From NCBI GenBank assembly GCA_964442035.1, contig CAYTWZ010000067.1, forward strand, positions 1 through 9,998: DNA of 9,998 nucleotides. The letters are read 5' to 3'. The notes beneath the pieces are model-generated. The model ran no database searches. It was given only the letters and a program-made list of their open reading frames with translations, and was not told where the DNA came from. The stretch comes from JAFLUQ01 sp964442035. Its GTDB lineage: Bacteria; Bacillota; Clostridia; UMGS1883. Of this stretch, positions 1 through 6,894 are shown piece after piece (the stretch's first letter is position 1; each line of letters starts with the position of its first letter). The position numbers and the translations under genes were made by a program.

Positions 1-46
1 CAGACTGCTGACAAACCCCTATGTACATTGGGTTGTCAGTAGTCTG
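1..46. repeat. Near-perfect 46-nt fold-back at window edge
   Basis: Bases 1-18 pair with 30-46: CAGACT (1-6) with AGTCTG (41-46), a G-T pair at 7/40, CTGACAA (8-14) with TTGTCAG (33-39), one bulged A (15), then CCC (16-18) with GGG (30-32). The 11-nt loop contains the palindrome ATGTACAT (21-28). No T-run follows on the plus strand, so it is not a standard intrinsic terminator in that direction. On the minus strand the downstream side lies outside the window, so a terminator for a leftward or unseen gene cannot be excluded. It could also be an end or unit of a dispersed intergenic repeat. The pairing is directly visible; the role is unknown. Confidence 0.6.
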
Positions 47-78
47 AATAAAGGCTGTATGGTAATTTTTTGTATTCG

Positions 79-126
79 TCAAAGTAAATTATGCTCGATC
101 TCTACATGGGGTTGCGTTTACTTTGA
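79..126. repeat. 10-bp perfect inverted repeat upstream of the rimP promoter
   Basis: TCAAAGTAAA at 79-88 is the exact reverse complement of TTTACTTTGA at 117-126, with 28 nt between them. It ends 43 bp upstream of the rimP -35 box. It could be an operator, part of a remnant repeat or chance in AT-rich DNA. No gene is supported in 1-276: a reading frame starting at 59 runs into rimP out of frame and lacks a convincing ribosome binding site. Confidence 0.35.
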
Positions 127-169
127 AAATCAAAATGTAAAATTATTGCATTATTTTTCAAAAAAAGGC

Positions 170-198
170 TTGCAATTTAGCAAATATGGTGATATAAT
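170..198 (+). promoter_or_regulatory. Sigma-A promoter of the rimP-ribF operon
   Basis: A -35 box TTGCAA (170-175) and a consensus -10 box TATAAT (193-198) are separated by exactly 17 bp. TGA at 190-192 gives an extended -10 (TGNTATAAT). Transcription would start near position 205, giving a leader of about 70 nt before the rimP ATG. This is the only strong promoter seen ahead of the nine-gene operon. Confidence 0.85.
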
Positions 199-211
199 AC
201 TACTGGTAGAC

Positions 212-238
212 AGAGAGTGGGTTGCGGCCCACTCTTTT
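212..238 (+). terminator. Terminator-like hairpin at the 5' end of the operon leader
   Basis: AGAGTGGG (214-221) pairs perfectly with CCCACTCT (228-235) around a 6-nt loop, and the stem can be extended by G213-T236 and A212-T237. TTTT follows at 235-238. It lies only about 7 nt downstream of the predicted transcription start. By structure it resembles an intrinsic terminator with a short T-run. Placed upstream of nusA it could mediate attenuation of the operon, or simply be a 5'-end stem protecting the mRNA. The structure is seen; the regulatory role is inferred. Confidence 0.6.
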
Positions 239-276
239 ATAATATTATTGCTGTATCACGGAAAGGATGGATCCCT

Positions 277-735
277 ATGGCAAAAGCCGAAGCGGTGCTT
301 GAACAGCTGGCAGCCCCTGTCTGCGAGGCAAAGGGCGTTTACATTTATGACTCTGAGTATGTTAAGGAGGGCGGTCAGTACTATCTTCGCCTTTATATTG
401 ACAAGGAGGGCGGAGTTACCATTGATGACTGCGAGGAGGTCAGCTCCGCGCTGAGCGATGCTCTTGATACGGAGCTCAGCTTTGTGAAGGACGCATATGT
501 GTTCGAGGTGTCGTCTCCGGGACTTGACCGGCGGCTGCGCAGGGACTGGCATTTTGAAAAGGCCGTAGGCAGCGAGGTGGATATAAAGACCTTTGCTCCT
601 TTTATGGGTAGCAAGGCTTTCAGCGCAAGGCTGCTTGGCTATGATCATGGGCTCCTTTCCCTTGAGCTTAATGGGGAAAGAGTTGTACTTGAGAAGGGGA
701 AGACCGCCAGCGTGCGTCTTAAACTGGATTTTTAG
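277..735 (+). CDS. rimP: Ribosome maturation factor RimP
   Basis: The product (152 aa) is a cytoplasmic factor needed for maturation of the 30S subunit, binding the pre-30S particle and assisting S12 incorporation. The N-terminal alpha/beta domain (about 1-85) ends in the family signature EVSSPGLDR (77-85), and an SH3-like C-terminal domain follows (about 90-152). The length matches the family norm of about 150-155 aa. The ATG at 277 is chosen because AAAGGATG lies just upstream (262-269) and translation from it gives the usual N-terminus. An in-frame upstream ATG at 217 would lie inside the leader hairpin and add 20 unrelated residues. It is the first gene of the operon, 31 bp ahead of nusA, the classical order in bacteria. 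Confidence 0.95.
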   Translation: MAKAEAVLEQLAAPVCEAKGVYIYDSEYVKEGGQYYLRLYIDKEGGVTIDDCEEVSSALSDALDTELSFVKDAYVFEVSSPGLDRRLRRDWHFEKAVGSEVDIKTFAPFMGSKAFSARLLGYDHGLLSLELNGERVVLEKGKTASVRLKLDF

Positions 736-766
736 GGAATTGAAACCAAAGGAGTGTTAAACAAAA

Positions 767-1828
767 ATGAACAGCGAGCTTTTGATGGCCCTTGAACTTT
801 TGGAAAAGGAAAAAAATATCAAAAAAGAGATCATGTGCGAGGCACTTGAAACAGCGGTAGCTACTGCTTACAAGAAGCACTTAGGTGGTAATGCCGAGTG
901 CTTTGCCAGCCTTGACCGCAGCACCGGCGATATCCGTGCTTATTGTCATAAAACAGTTGTGGAAGAGGTGGTTGACGACGCGACGGAGATCAGTCTGGAG
1001 GATGCCTTGGCTATCAGCCCCACATATCAACTTGGGGACATTGTGGAAGTAACTGCCGATCCCGCCAAATTCGGACGTATAGCTGCTCTTACAGCCAAGC
1101 AAATGGTGGTACAGAAGATTCGGGAAGCCGAACGAGGCAATATTTACGATGAATATAATGAGAAAAAGAACGGTATCATGACCGGCAAGGTGGAAAAGGT
1201 TGACCGCCGTGGCGTTTTGATAGATCTTGGCACGGCTGAATCGGTGCTTATGCCCGGGGAGCAGATCCCCGGGGAGGAGTATTACCCCGGCAAAAAGATC
1301 AAGGTGTATGTGTTTGAGGTCAGCCGCAATACTAAAAATATTCAACTGATGATCAGCCGTACACACCCCAACCTTGTGCGCAAGCTTTTTGAGCAGGAGG
1401 TACCCGAGATAGCGGACGGAACCGTCATTGTAAAAAACATTTCCCGCGAGGCGGGCAGCCGCAGTAAGATATCAGTGTATTCCGAACAGGAAAACGTGGA
1501 TCCCGTAGGTTCATGCGTAGGACCTAAGGGTGCCAGGGTTGCGGCTGTTGTGGATGAGCTTAACGGCGAAAAAATAGATATAATCCAATACAGCGAAGAT
1601 CCGGCCCGATATATCAGCGCCGCAATTTCCCCGGCCTCAGTCATCAGTGTTGACATTGACGAGGCGGGCAAGAGCGCAATGGTAGTCGTTCCCGAAAGCC
1701 AGCTTTCTCTTGCAATAGGCAAGGAGGGTCAGAACGCCCGTCTCGCCGCCAAGCTTACGGGCTGGAAGATAGATATCAAAAGCGACGGTTCGGCAGCGGA
1801 GAGCGCGGCTCCTGCCGATGCTCAGTAG
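767..1828 (+). CDS. nusA: Transcription termination/antitermination factor NusA
   Basis: This 353-aa RNA polymerase-binding factor modulates pausing, intrinsic termination and antitermination. Domains in order: N-terminal RNAP-binding domain (about 1-130), S1 domain (about 136-198, starting GIMTGKVEKVDRRG), KH1 (about 200-275, GPKG at 252-255) and KH2 (about 280-345, IGKEG at 317-321). A short Ala/Ser tail ends the protein. The C-terminal acidic repeats of the E. coli protein are absent, as is usual in Firmicutes. AAAGGAG at 748-754 serves the ATG at 767, with a slightly long 12-nt spacing and no better in-frame start. NusA may act on the hairpin leader of its own operon, but that is inference. 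Confidence 0.97.
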   Translation: MNSELLMALELLEKEKNIKKEIMCEALETAVATAYKKHLGGNAECFASLDRSTGDIRAYCHKTVVEEVVDDATEISLEDALAISPTYQLGDIVEVTADPAKFGRIAALTAKQMVVQKIREAERGNIYDEYNEKKNGIMTGKVEKVDRRGVLIDLGTAESVLMPGEQIPGEEYYPGKKIKVYVFEVSRNTKNIQLMISRTHPNLVRKLFEQEVPEIADGTVIVKNISREAGSRSKISVYSEQENVDPVGSCVGPKGARVAAVVDELNGEKIDIIQYSEDPARYISAAISPASVISVDIDEAGKSAMVVVPESQLSLAIGKEGQNARLAAKLTGWKIDIKSDGSAAESAAPADAQ

Positions 1829-1844
1829 CTGAGGAGGCGGGAGT

Positions 1845-2108
1845 GTGGCTTCACCTCAGAGAATGTGTGTCGTATGCCGTCAGATGAGAGACAAGAGGGA
1901 ACTGATTCGGGTGGTTCGCAGCAAGGACGGTCGATTCAGTATTGACCCCGGAGGGAAAATGCCCGGCCGGGGAGCCTATGTCTGCAAGGATGAGGCATGT
2001 ATTTCCCGGCTGGAAAAGGTTCGGGGCTTAGAGCGGGCCTTTAAGGGCAATGTCCCCGAGAAAATTAAGGACGAGATCAAGGACGGGACAAAGCAAACGA
2101 AGGAATGA
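1845..2108 (+). CDS. ylxR: YlxR/RnpM family RNA-binding protein (DUF448)
   Basis: A small basic protein (87 aa) of the YlxR family, whose B. subtilis member (renamed RnpM) binds the RNase P RNA and modulates its activity. The family hallmark is seen at the N-terminus, with RMCVVCRQMRDKRELIRVVR (6-25), and GRGAYVC at 41-47. Cysteines 8, 11, 47 and 52 could form a metal-binding or structural cluster. The C-terminus (about 70-87) is a Lys/Glu-rich tail. The start is a GTG with a strong GAGGAGG site at 1831-1837. It lies 16 bp after nusA and 6 bp before ylxQ, its standard position in Firmicutes. Confidence 0.93.
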   Translation: MASPQRMCVVCRQMRDKRELIRVVRSKDGRFSIDPGGKMPGRGAYVCKDEACISRLEKVRGLERAFKGNVPEKIKDEIKDGTKQTKE

Positions 2109-2114
2109 TTTGAT

Positions 2115-2429
2115 TTGGATAAATTTCTTGGCACAGTGGGCTTGGCTATGCGTGCCGGTAAGGTCAGATGCGGAGTATTCCTTACCAAGCGGTGCGTTGA
2201 AAGCGGTGAGGCAAAGCTTGTGGTAGCCTCAGAGGATATCGGTGAAAGCAGCCGCCGCAAAATCGAAGGGATCTGCAAAATGTCAGGAGTCCCGCTTATA
2301 TATCACTCCACAACAGAGGAATTAGGACGCAGTGTGGGAAAAAAGGATGTTCCCGTAGTTTGCGTATGTGATGATAATTTTGCGAAAGCAATCAGCTTAA
2401 ATGGAAAGGAAGGATTGCCCAATGAATAA
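2115..2429 (+). CDS. ylxQ: YlxQ, ribosomal L7Ae/L30e-family RNA-binding protein
   Basis: A 104-aa protein of the L7Ae/L30e/S12e/Gadd45 fold, a family that binds kink-turn RNA. The typical core is present: GLAMRAGKVRCG (9-20), a Lys/Arg-rich helix, LVVASEDIGESSRRKI (35-50) and a C-terminal helix after VPVVCVCDDNFAKAI (78-92). The start is a TTG at 2115, with AAGGA at 2100-2104, 10 nt upstream; no ATG or GTG near the N-terminus fits the family as well. The last 8 bp overlap the infB start, suggesting coupled translation. The cellular role of YlxQ is poorly defined, although kink-turn binding is known for homologues. Confidence 0.9.
   Translation: MDKFLGTVGLAMRAGKVRCGVFLTKRCVESGEAKLVVASEDIGESSRRKIEGICKMSGVPLIYHSTTEELGRSVGKKDVPVVCVCDDNFAKAISLNGKEGLPNE
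2408..2414 (+). promoter_or_regulatory. Ribosome binding site that sets the infB start
   Basis: GGAAGGA at 2408-2414 lies 7 nt before the ATG at 2422. An earlier in-frame ATG at 2401 has no Shine-Dalgarno sequence and would sit in front of this site. The product from 2422 begins MNKIKVSAVAK, a normal IF2 N-terminus. The site is inside the end of ylxQ. Confidence 0.8.
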
Positions 2430-4671
2430 AATCAAAGTCAGTGCAGTGGCAAAGTCCATTAATGTCCCCGCAAAGGAGGTGGCGGCGACTGTCGGCAAGT
2501 ACACCGGCAAAAGCAAAAACTCACAGAGCAGCCTTGATCAGGCCGAAATGGACATTGTGCTTGAATACTATACCCAGAAGTTTGACGATGGCACGTCCAT
2601 AGAGGAATACATCGCCAAGGCCCGCCCCAAGGTTGAACCTGCCAAGCCTGAGCCCAAGCCTAAGAAAGAGGAAAAGCCCGCAGGAGAGGCCGCGCCCCGC
2701 AAGACTCGACGCTATGTGGATACACGGGCCAATGTTATCGACATGGAAAAGCAGCTTGCCAAGGAAAAGGCCGAGGCCCTCGCTCCTGAGATAAAGGACA
2801 GCGTTACCGGCAAGCAGAAGATCAAGAAGAAAAACACCTCAAATCAGGGCAGCGGTCGCAAAAATCAGCGTTCAAGGGAAGAAGAGCTTCGTCATGCGCC
2901 CAAAAAGGTAAGGCAGGAGAAGGTGCATGTTCTCATACCGGACGAAATATCTGTGGGCGAGCTTGCTTCCCGAATGAAAGCCAGCCCTGCGGAGATAATA
3001 AAGAAGCTTATAGTTTTAGGCATTATGGCTGCTGTAACGGATACCATTGACTTTGACACCGCCTCCCTTGTAGCGGAGGAGATGGGAGCCGAGGTTGAGC
3101 ATGAGGTCATTGTTTCCGCTGAGGAAAAGCTATTTAACGACATTCCGGATGAGGAAAAGGATCTTGTTCCCCGTCCGCCTGTGGTGGTTGTCATGGGTCA
3201 CGTGGATCACGGCAAGACCAGCCTTCTTGACGCAATACGCTCCACAAATGTGACTTCCTCTGAGGCGGGAGGTATCACCCAGCACATCGGCGCTTATATG
3301 GTCAACATAAACGGCAATCCTATCACGTTCTTGGACACACCCGGCCATGAGGCATTTACTGCTATGCGCGCCCGCGGAGCTCAGGTCACGGATATCGCCA
3401 TACTTGTGGTTGCGGCGGACGACGGCATCATGCCTCAGACTGTTGAGGCCATTAACCATGCTAAGGCCGCTAACGTCAGCATAATCGTTGCCATCAACAA
3501 GATCGACAAGGAGGGCGCAAATCCTGACCGTGTAAAGCAGGAGCTCACCGAGCACGGTCTTGTTCCCGAAGAATGGGGCGGCGACGTGATCTGCGTTGAG
3601 GTCAGCGCCAAGAAAAAGCAGAACATCGATACACTTCTGGAAATGGTCATCCTTACTGCCGAAATGAAGGAGCTTAAGGCCAACCCCAACCGCAAGGCCA
3701 AGGGTACTGTTGTAGAGGCAAAGCTTGACCGAGGCCGCGGACCGGTGGCCACCGTGCTTGTGCAAAACGGCACCCTCTGCGTAGGTGATATTATCGTTGC
3801 CGGTACGACAGTGGGACGTGTGCGCGCTATGGCGGACGAAAACGGCCGTCGCGTCAAGGCAGCTACCCCCTCAATGCCTGTGGAGATAGTGGGTCTTGGG
3901 GATGTTCCCGAGGGCGGAGATCTGTTCTACGCAGTAAGCGATGAGCGCGCTGCCCGAGCTGTTGTTGAGGAACGTAAGCAGAAGCAGAAGGCCAAGCTCC
4001 AGCAGGCCGGCAATCAGCCTGTTACGCTGGAAAACCTGTTTGAGCATCTTAAGGAAAGCGATGCCAAGGGGCTTAATATTATTGTTAAGGCTGACGTACA
4101 GGGCAGCGTTGAAGCTGTGCGCCAAAGCCTTGAAAAGCTGTCCAACGATGAAGTAAAGGTCAAGGTAATTCACGGAGGCGTAGGTGCTATCACCGAAAGC
4201 GACGTCACACTTGCTTCCGCCAGCAACGCTATAATCGTAGGTTTCAATGTCCGTCCCGACGCCGGAGGACGCATTGCCGCCGAAACAAACAAGGTGGATA
4301 TGCGTATGTACCGGGTAATCTACGAGGCAATTGAGGAGATTGAGGCCGCCATGAAAGGCATGCTTGCTCCTACCTTCAGAGAAAACGTTATCGGACATGT
4401 GGAAATTCGCCAGACCTTTAAGGTCAGCGGTGTGGGCACAATTGCCGGCGCGTATGTCACCGATGGCAAGATTCAGCGTAGCTGCGGCGTGCGCATCATA
4501 CGTGACGGCATAGTTATCCACGAGGGTGAGCTCAGTTCCCTTAAGCGCTTTAAGGATGATGTTAAGGAGGTTCAGTTCGGTTACGAGTGCGGTATGGCCT
4601 TTGACCGGTTCAACGACATCAAGGAGGGCGACACCGTGGAGTGCTACGTCATGGAAGAGGTTAAAAGATAA
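2422..4671 (+). CDS. infB: Translation initiation factor IF2
   Basis: This 749-aa GTPase delivers fMet-tRNA to the 30S subunit and promotes 50S joining. Domains: an IF2 N-terminal subdomain (about 1-55), a Lys/Glu/Pro-rich linker (about 65-165), a second IF2-N module (about 172-228), the G domain (about 250-420), beta-barrel domain II (about 425-520), domain III (about 535-640) and the fMet-tRNA-binding C-terminal domain IV (about 645-749). The GTP-binding motifs are intact: GHVDHGKT (259-266), DTPGH (305-309), NKID (359-362) and SAK (395-397). The start at 2422 overlaps the end of ylxQ. rbfA follows 14 bp later, so initiation and 30S maturation factors are co-expressed. Several long antisense reading frames cross this gene and are considered shadows. 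Confidence 0.98.
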   Translation: MNKIKVSAVAKSINVPAKEVAATVGKYTGKSKNSQSSLDQAEMDIVLEYYTQKFDDGTSIEEYIAKARPKVEPAKPEPKPKKEEKPAGEAAPRKTRRYVDTRANVIDMEKQLAKEKAEALAPEIKDSVTGKQKIKKKNTSNQGSGRKNQRSREEELRHAPKKVRQEKVHVLIPDEISVGELASRMKASPAEIIKKLIVLGIMAAVTDTIDFDTASLVAEEMGAEVEHEVIVSAEEKLFNDIPDEEKDLVPRPPVVVVMGHVDHGKTSLLDAIRSTNVTSSEAGGITQHIGAYMVNINGNPITFLDTPGHEAFTAMRARGAQVTDIAILVVAADDGIMPQTVEAINHAKAANVSIIVAINKIDKEGANPDRVKQELTEHGLVPEEWGGDVICVEVSAKKKQNIDTLLEMVILTAEMKELKANPNRKAKGTVVEAKLDRGRGPVATVLVQNGTLCVGDIIVAGTTVGRVRAMADENGRRVKAATPSMPVEIVGLGDVPEGGDLFYAVSDERAARAVVEERKQKQKAKLQQAGNQPVTLENLFEHLKESDAKGLNIIVKADVQGSVEAVRQSLEKLSNDEVKVKVIHGGVGAITESDVTLASASNAIIVGFNVRPDAGGRIAAETNKVDMRMYRVIYEAIEEIEAAMKGMLAPTFRENVIGHVEIRQTFKVSGVGTIAGAYVTDGKIQRSCGVRIIRDGIVIHEGELSSLKRFKDDVKEVQFGYECGMAFDRFNDIKEGDTVECYVMEEVKR

Positions 4672-4685
4672 AAGGAAAGATAAAA

Positions 4686-5069
4686 ATGGCAAATTTTAAA
4701 CGTACCGACAGAATTGCTGAGGAAATAAAAAAATCTCTCAGTGATGTAATACGGGAGCTTAAGGATCCAAGGATACCCTTGATGACCAGTGTGGTATCGG
4801 TGGAGGTGTCCGGGGATCTCAGCTATGCCAAGGCTCAGATTAGCGTCATGGGTGACGAACAGATCAAAAATGACGCCATCAAGGGTCTTAAGAGCGCAGC
4901 TGGCTTTATCCGCCGGGAGATCGGCGCAAGGGTTAGACTGCGTGTAACCCCGCAGCTTGTTTTTGAGCTTAGCAATTCCATTGAGCATGGAGCTCATATC
5001 AACGAGCTGCTTCACAAGGTAATGAAGGAAGATACTCGCAATGAAGAAGATAACCACAACGATAATTGA
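4686..5069 (+). CDS. rbfA: 30S ribosome-binding factor RbfA
   Basis: A 127-aa KH-fold assembly factor that binds the pre-30S subunit near the 5' end helix of 16S rRNA, needed for late maturation and cold adaptation. The family signature is clear: N-terminal RTDRIAEEIKKSLSDVIREL (6-25), DPRIPLMTSVVSVEVSGDLS (27-46) and the helix carrying KSAAGFIRREIGARVRLR. Length is normal for the family. AAAGGAA at 4672-4678 precedes the ATG. The last 29 bp overlap the start of nrnA in another frame. The acidic/Asn tail (EDTRNEEDNHNDN) is variable in the family and also carries the nrnA ribosome binding site. Confidence 0.96.
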   Translation: MANFKRTDRIAEEIKKSLSDVIRELKDPRIPLMTSVVSVEVSGDLSYAKAQISVMGDEQIKNDAIKGLKSAAGFIRREIGARVRLRVTPQLVFELSNSIEHGAHINELLHKVMKEDTRNEEDNHNDN

Positions 5070-6018
5070 ACATTTGCTTTCCGTCCAAAGCGTAGCGATG
5101 CTCACCCATGTTAACCCCGATTGGGATTGTCTGGGAAGCAGCCTTGCGCTTCAAAGCGTTTTGCGTCGGCATGGGGTACGCTGTGACATCGTTACTGACG
5201 AGCCTCTTTCGTCTCATCTGTCATGTTTTGGGGACAGTGTTAGAGTGTATGACGGCGGCAGTCTTGACTATGGCTGCCTCTGCTGCGTTGATGCAGGAGA
5301 CAGCGGACGCATCGGCCTGAGAGCCAAGGCGTTTTCGACCCATCCCGACACTGTGTGCATTGACCATCATTTGGGGGACGGTAGCTTTGCACAGCTCAGC
5401 TATATTGATCCTGATGCAGCCGCCGTTGGTGAGATAATCTTTGACATGCTTAAAAGCGCCGACATCGAAATATTACCTGATACGGCAAAATATCTGTACT
5501 GCGCCATATCCACGGATACAGGCTCCTTTAAATATGCCAACACCTCGCCTCATACAATGGAGGTAGTCGGCGAGCTTATGAATATCGGCATCAATACGGC
5601 TCAGATCTGCGAAATGCTCTACGAGCGAAAAACCCTCCGTCAGCTTATGCTTCAGGGCGAGGCTATATCTACCCTCGAACTGCACTGCGGCGGAAAGATA
5701 GCCACTGCCTACATCAGCGGTGAGGTTTACAAAAAATACAACGCTGACAAGACTGATACTGAGGCCTTGGCTCCGCTACCAAGGATGATAGACGGCGTGG
5801 TAATGAGTGCGTTCCTCAGCCAGCGCACCCCTGACGAGATCAGGATCAACCTGAGGGCAAAGGGCGACTACAACGTACGGGAGGCGGCTGTGACGCTGGG
5901 CGGCGGCGGTCATGTAAGGGCTTCAGGCTGCACCGTACCGGGCAGTGACATTAAGGCGGCAGTCAAAACAGTGGTAAAGGAATTGGAGAAACAGCTATGG
6001 ACTACTGCGGACTTGTAA
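5041..6018 (+). CDS. nrnA: DHH-family oligoribonuclease / pAp phosphatase NrnA
   Basis: A 325-aa DHH/DHHA1 phosphoesterase that degrades 2-5-nt RNAs and hydrolyses 3'-phosphoadenosine 5'-phosphate, standing in for Orn and CysQ in Firmicutes. Mn-binding motifs are intact: H23-V-N-P-D27-W-D29, VDAGDSGRIG (83-92), D108-H109-H110 and D159 in STDTGSF (157-163). The C-terminal DHHA1 nucleic-acid-binding domain has GGGGHVRASG (287-296). The motif-I residues W28 and C30 replace the common G and A, but the metal ligands are kept. GAAGGAAG at 5024-5031 serves the ATG at 5041, inside the rbfA end. Its position between rbfA and truB is standard in Firmicutes. Confidence 0.93.
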   Translation: MKKITTTIIEHLLSVQSVAMLTHVNPDWDCLGSSLALQSVLRRHGVRCDIVTDEPLSSHLSCFGDSVRVYDGGSLDYGCLCCVDAGDSGRIGLRAKAFSTHPDTVCIDHHLGDGSFAQLSYIDPDAAAVGEIIFDMLKSADIEILPDTAKYLYCAISTDTGSFKYANTSPHTMEVVGELMNIGINTAQICEMLYERKTLRQLMLQGEAISTLELHCGGKIATAYISGEVYKKYNADKTDTEALAPLPRMIDGVVMSAFLSQRTPDEIRINLRAKGDYNVREAAVTLGGGGHVRASGCTVPGSDIKAAVKTVVKELEKQLWTTADL

Positions 6019-6884
6019 TACTTAACAAACCGGCGGGCTGCTCATCCCACAAAATGGTGGGGGCGGCGCGCCGCGTCTTTAATATGAAAAAAATCGGACA
6101 TACCGGCACTTTGGATCCGGCGGCGACCGGCGTGCTTCCGCTACTGTTGGGCAAGGCAACAAGGGCATCGGAGCTTATTACCGCTGAGATTAAGCGCTAT
6201 ACTGCCCGCATCCTGCTGGGGACAGTTACCGACAGCCTTGACATGGATGGCAATGTCCTTGCGCGGAACAGGGTGGATGTGAGCGAGGAACAGCTTCGGA
6301 CAGCTATCGGCGGCTTTGTGGGGGACATATGGCAGCTGCCGCCAATGTACAGTGCTGTTTCCGTTGGGGGACAGCGGCTTTACAAGCTGGCAAGGCAGGG
6401 TATTGAGATCCAGCGTGAAAAGCGGCCGGTCAGTATCTATTCCATTGACATACTTGACATGCAGCTCCCTGTGGTGACGGTGGATGTCCGCTGCGGAAAG
6501 GGTACTTATATACGCTCTCTTGCCGCCGATATCGGTGAAGCCTTGGGCTGCGGAGCCTGCATCGAGGCTCTCTGCCGCACGGAGACCGGCGGACTTAAGC
6601 TGGAAAACTCCTATACCTTGGAGCAGCTTGAGAAGCTTGCCGCACAGGGCAGCCTTGGGGAGGCAGTTATCCCAATTGACAGGCTCTTCGGTGAATACGG
6701 CGCGATACATCTGGATACAAAAAAAGCCGCCATGGTAAAAAACGGCGTGCCTATATATTTTGACCGATTTCCTGATGGGGAAATGTTCCGCGTGTATGAT
6801 GAAAACGGGGGTTTTATTGCCCTTTCACAGCGGGGCATCGCCGACGGGCGTAACTGTCTTAAGACGGTCAAGGCCTTTTATTGA
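5997..6884 (+). CDS. truB: tRNA pseudouridine(55) synthase TruB
   Basis: A 295-aa enzyme that isomerises U55 of the T-arm in elongator tRNAs and also acts as a tRNA folding chaperone. The catalytic motif GHTGTLDPAATGVLPLLLG (34-52) contains the nucleophile D40. KRYTA (66-70), LPPMYSA (114-120) and CGKGTYIRSLAADIG (166-180) are further conserved motifs. The region from about 235 to the end matches the PUA-like C-terminal domain. The start at 5997 lies 22 bp inside the end of nrnA, with GGAG at 5985-5988. The N-terminus is short but begins directly with the family pattern GLVILNKPAGCSSH. It is followed after 10 bp by ribF. Confidence 0.96.
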   Translation: MDYCGLVILNKPAGCSSHKMVGAARRVFNMKKIGHTGTLDPAATGVLPLLLGKATRASELITAEIKRYTARILLGTVTDSLDMDGNVLARNRVDVSEEQLRTAIGGFVGDIWQLPPMYSAVSVGGQRLYKLARQGIEIQREKRPVSIYSIDILDMQLPVVTVDVRCGKGTYIRSLAADIGEALGCGACIEALCRTETGGLKLENSYTLEQLEKLAAQGSLGEAVIPIDRLFGEYGAIHLDTKKAAMVKNGVPIYFDRFPDGEMFRVYDENGGFIALSQRGIADGRNCLKTVKAFY

Positions 6885-6894
6885 GGTGTGATTA

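Noticed and set aside
217..276. In-frame upstream start for rimP
   Set aside because: The ATG lies inside the leader hairpin without a ribosome binding site; the extra 20 residues do not resemble RimP, whereas 277 has AAAGGATG upstream.
59..454. Open frame running from the intergenic region into rimP
   Set aside because: It overlaps rimP in another frame, has no ribosome binding site, crosses the promoter and the leader hairpin, and its translation shows no protein family pattern.
3130..3765. 211-codon antisense frame across infB
   Set aside because: It lies opposite strongly conserved IF2 G-domain sequence, has no ribosome binding site context or recognisable motif, and is explained by codon-bias shadowing.
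3871..4692. 273-codon antisense frame across the 3' half of infB
   Set aside because: Same reasoning: shadow of a conserved coding sequence with biased third positions; the predicted protein shows no coherent domain.
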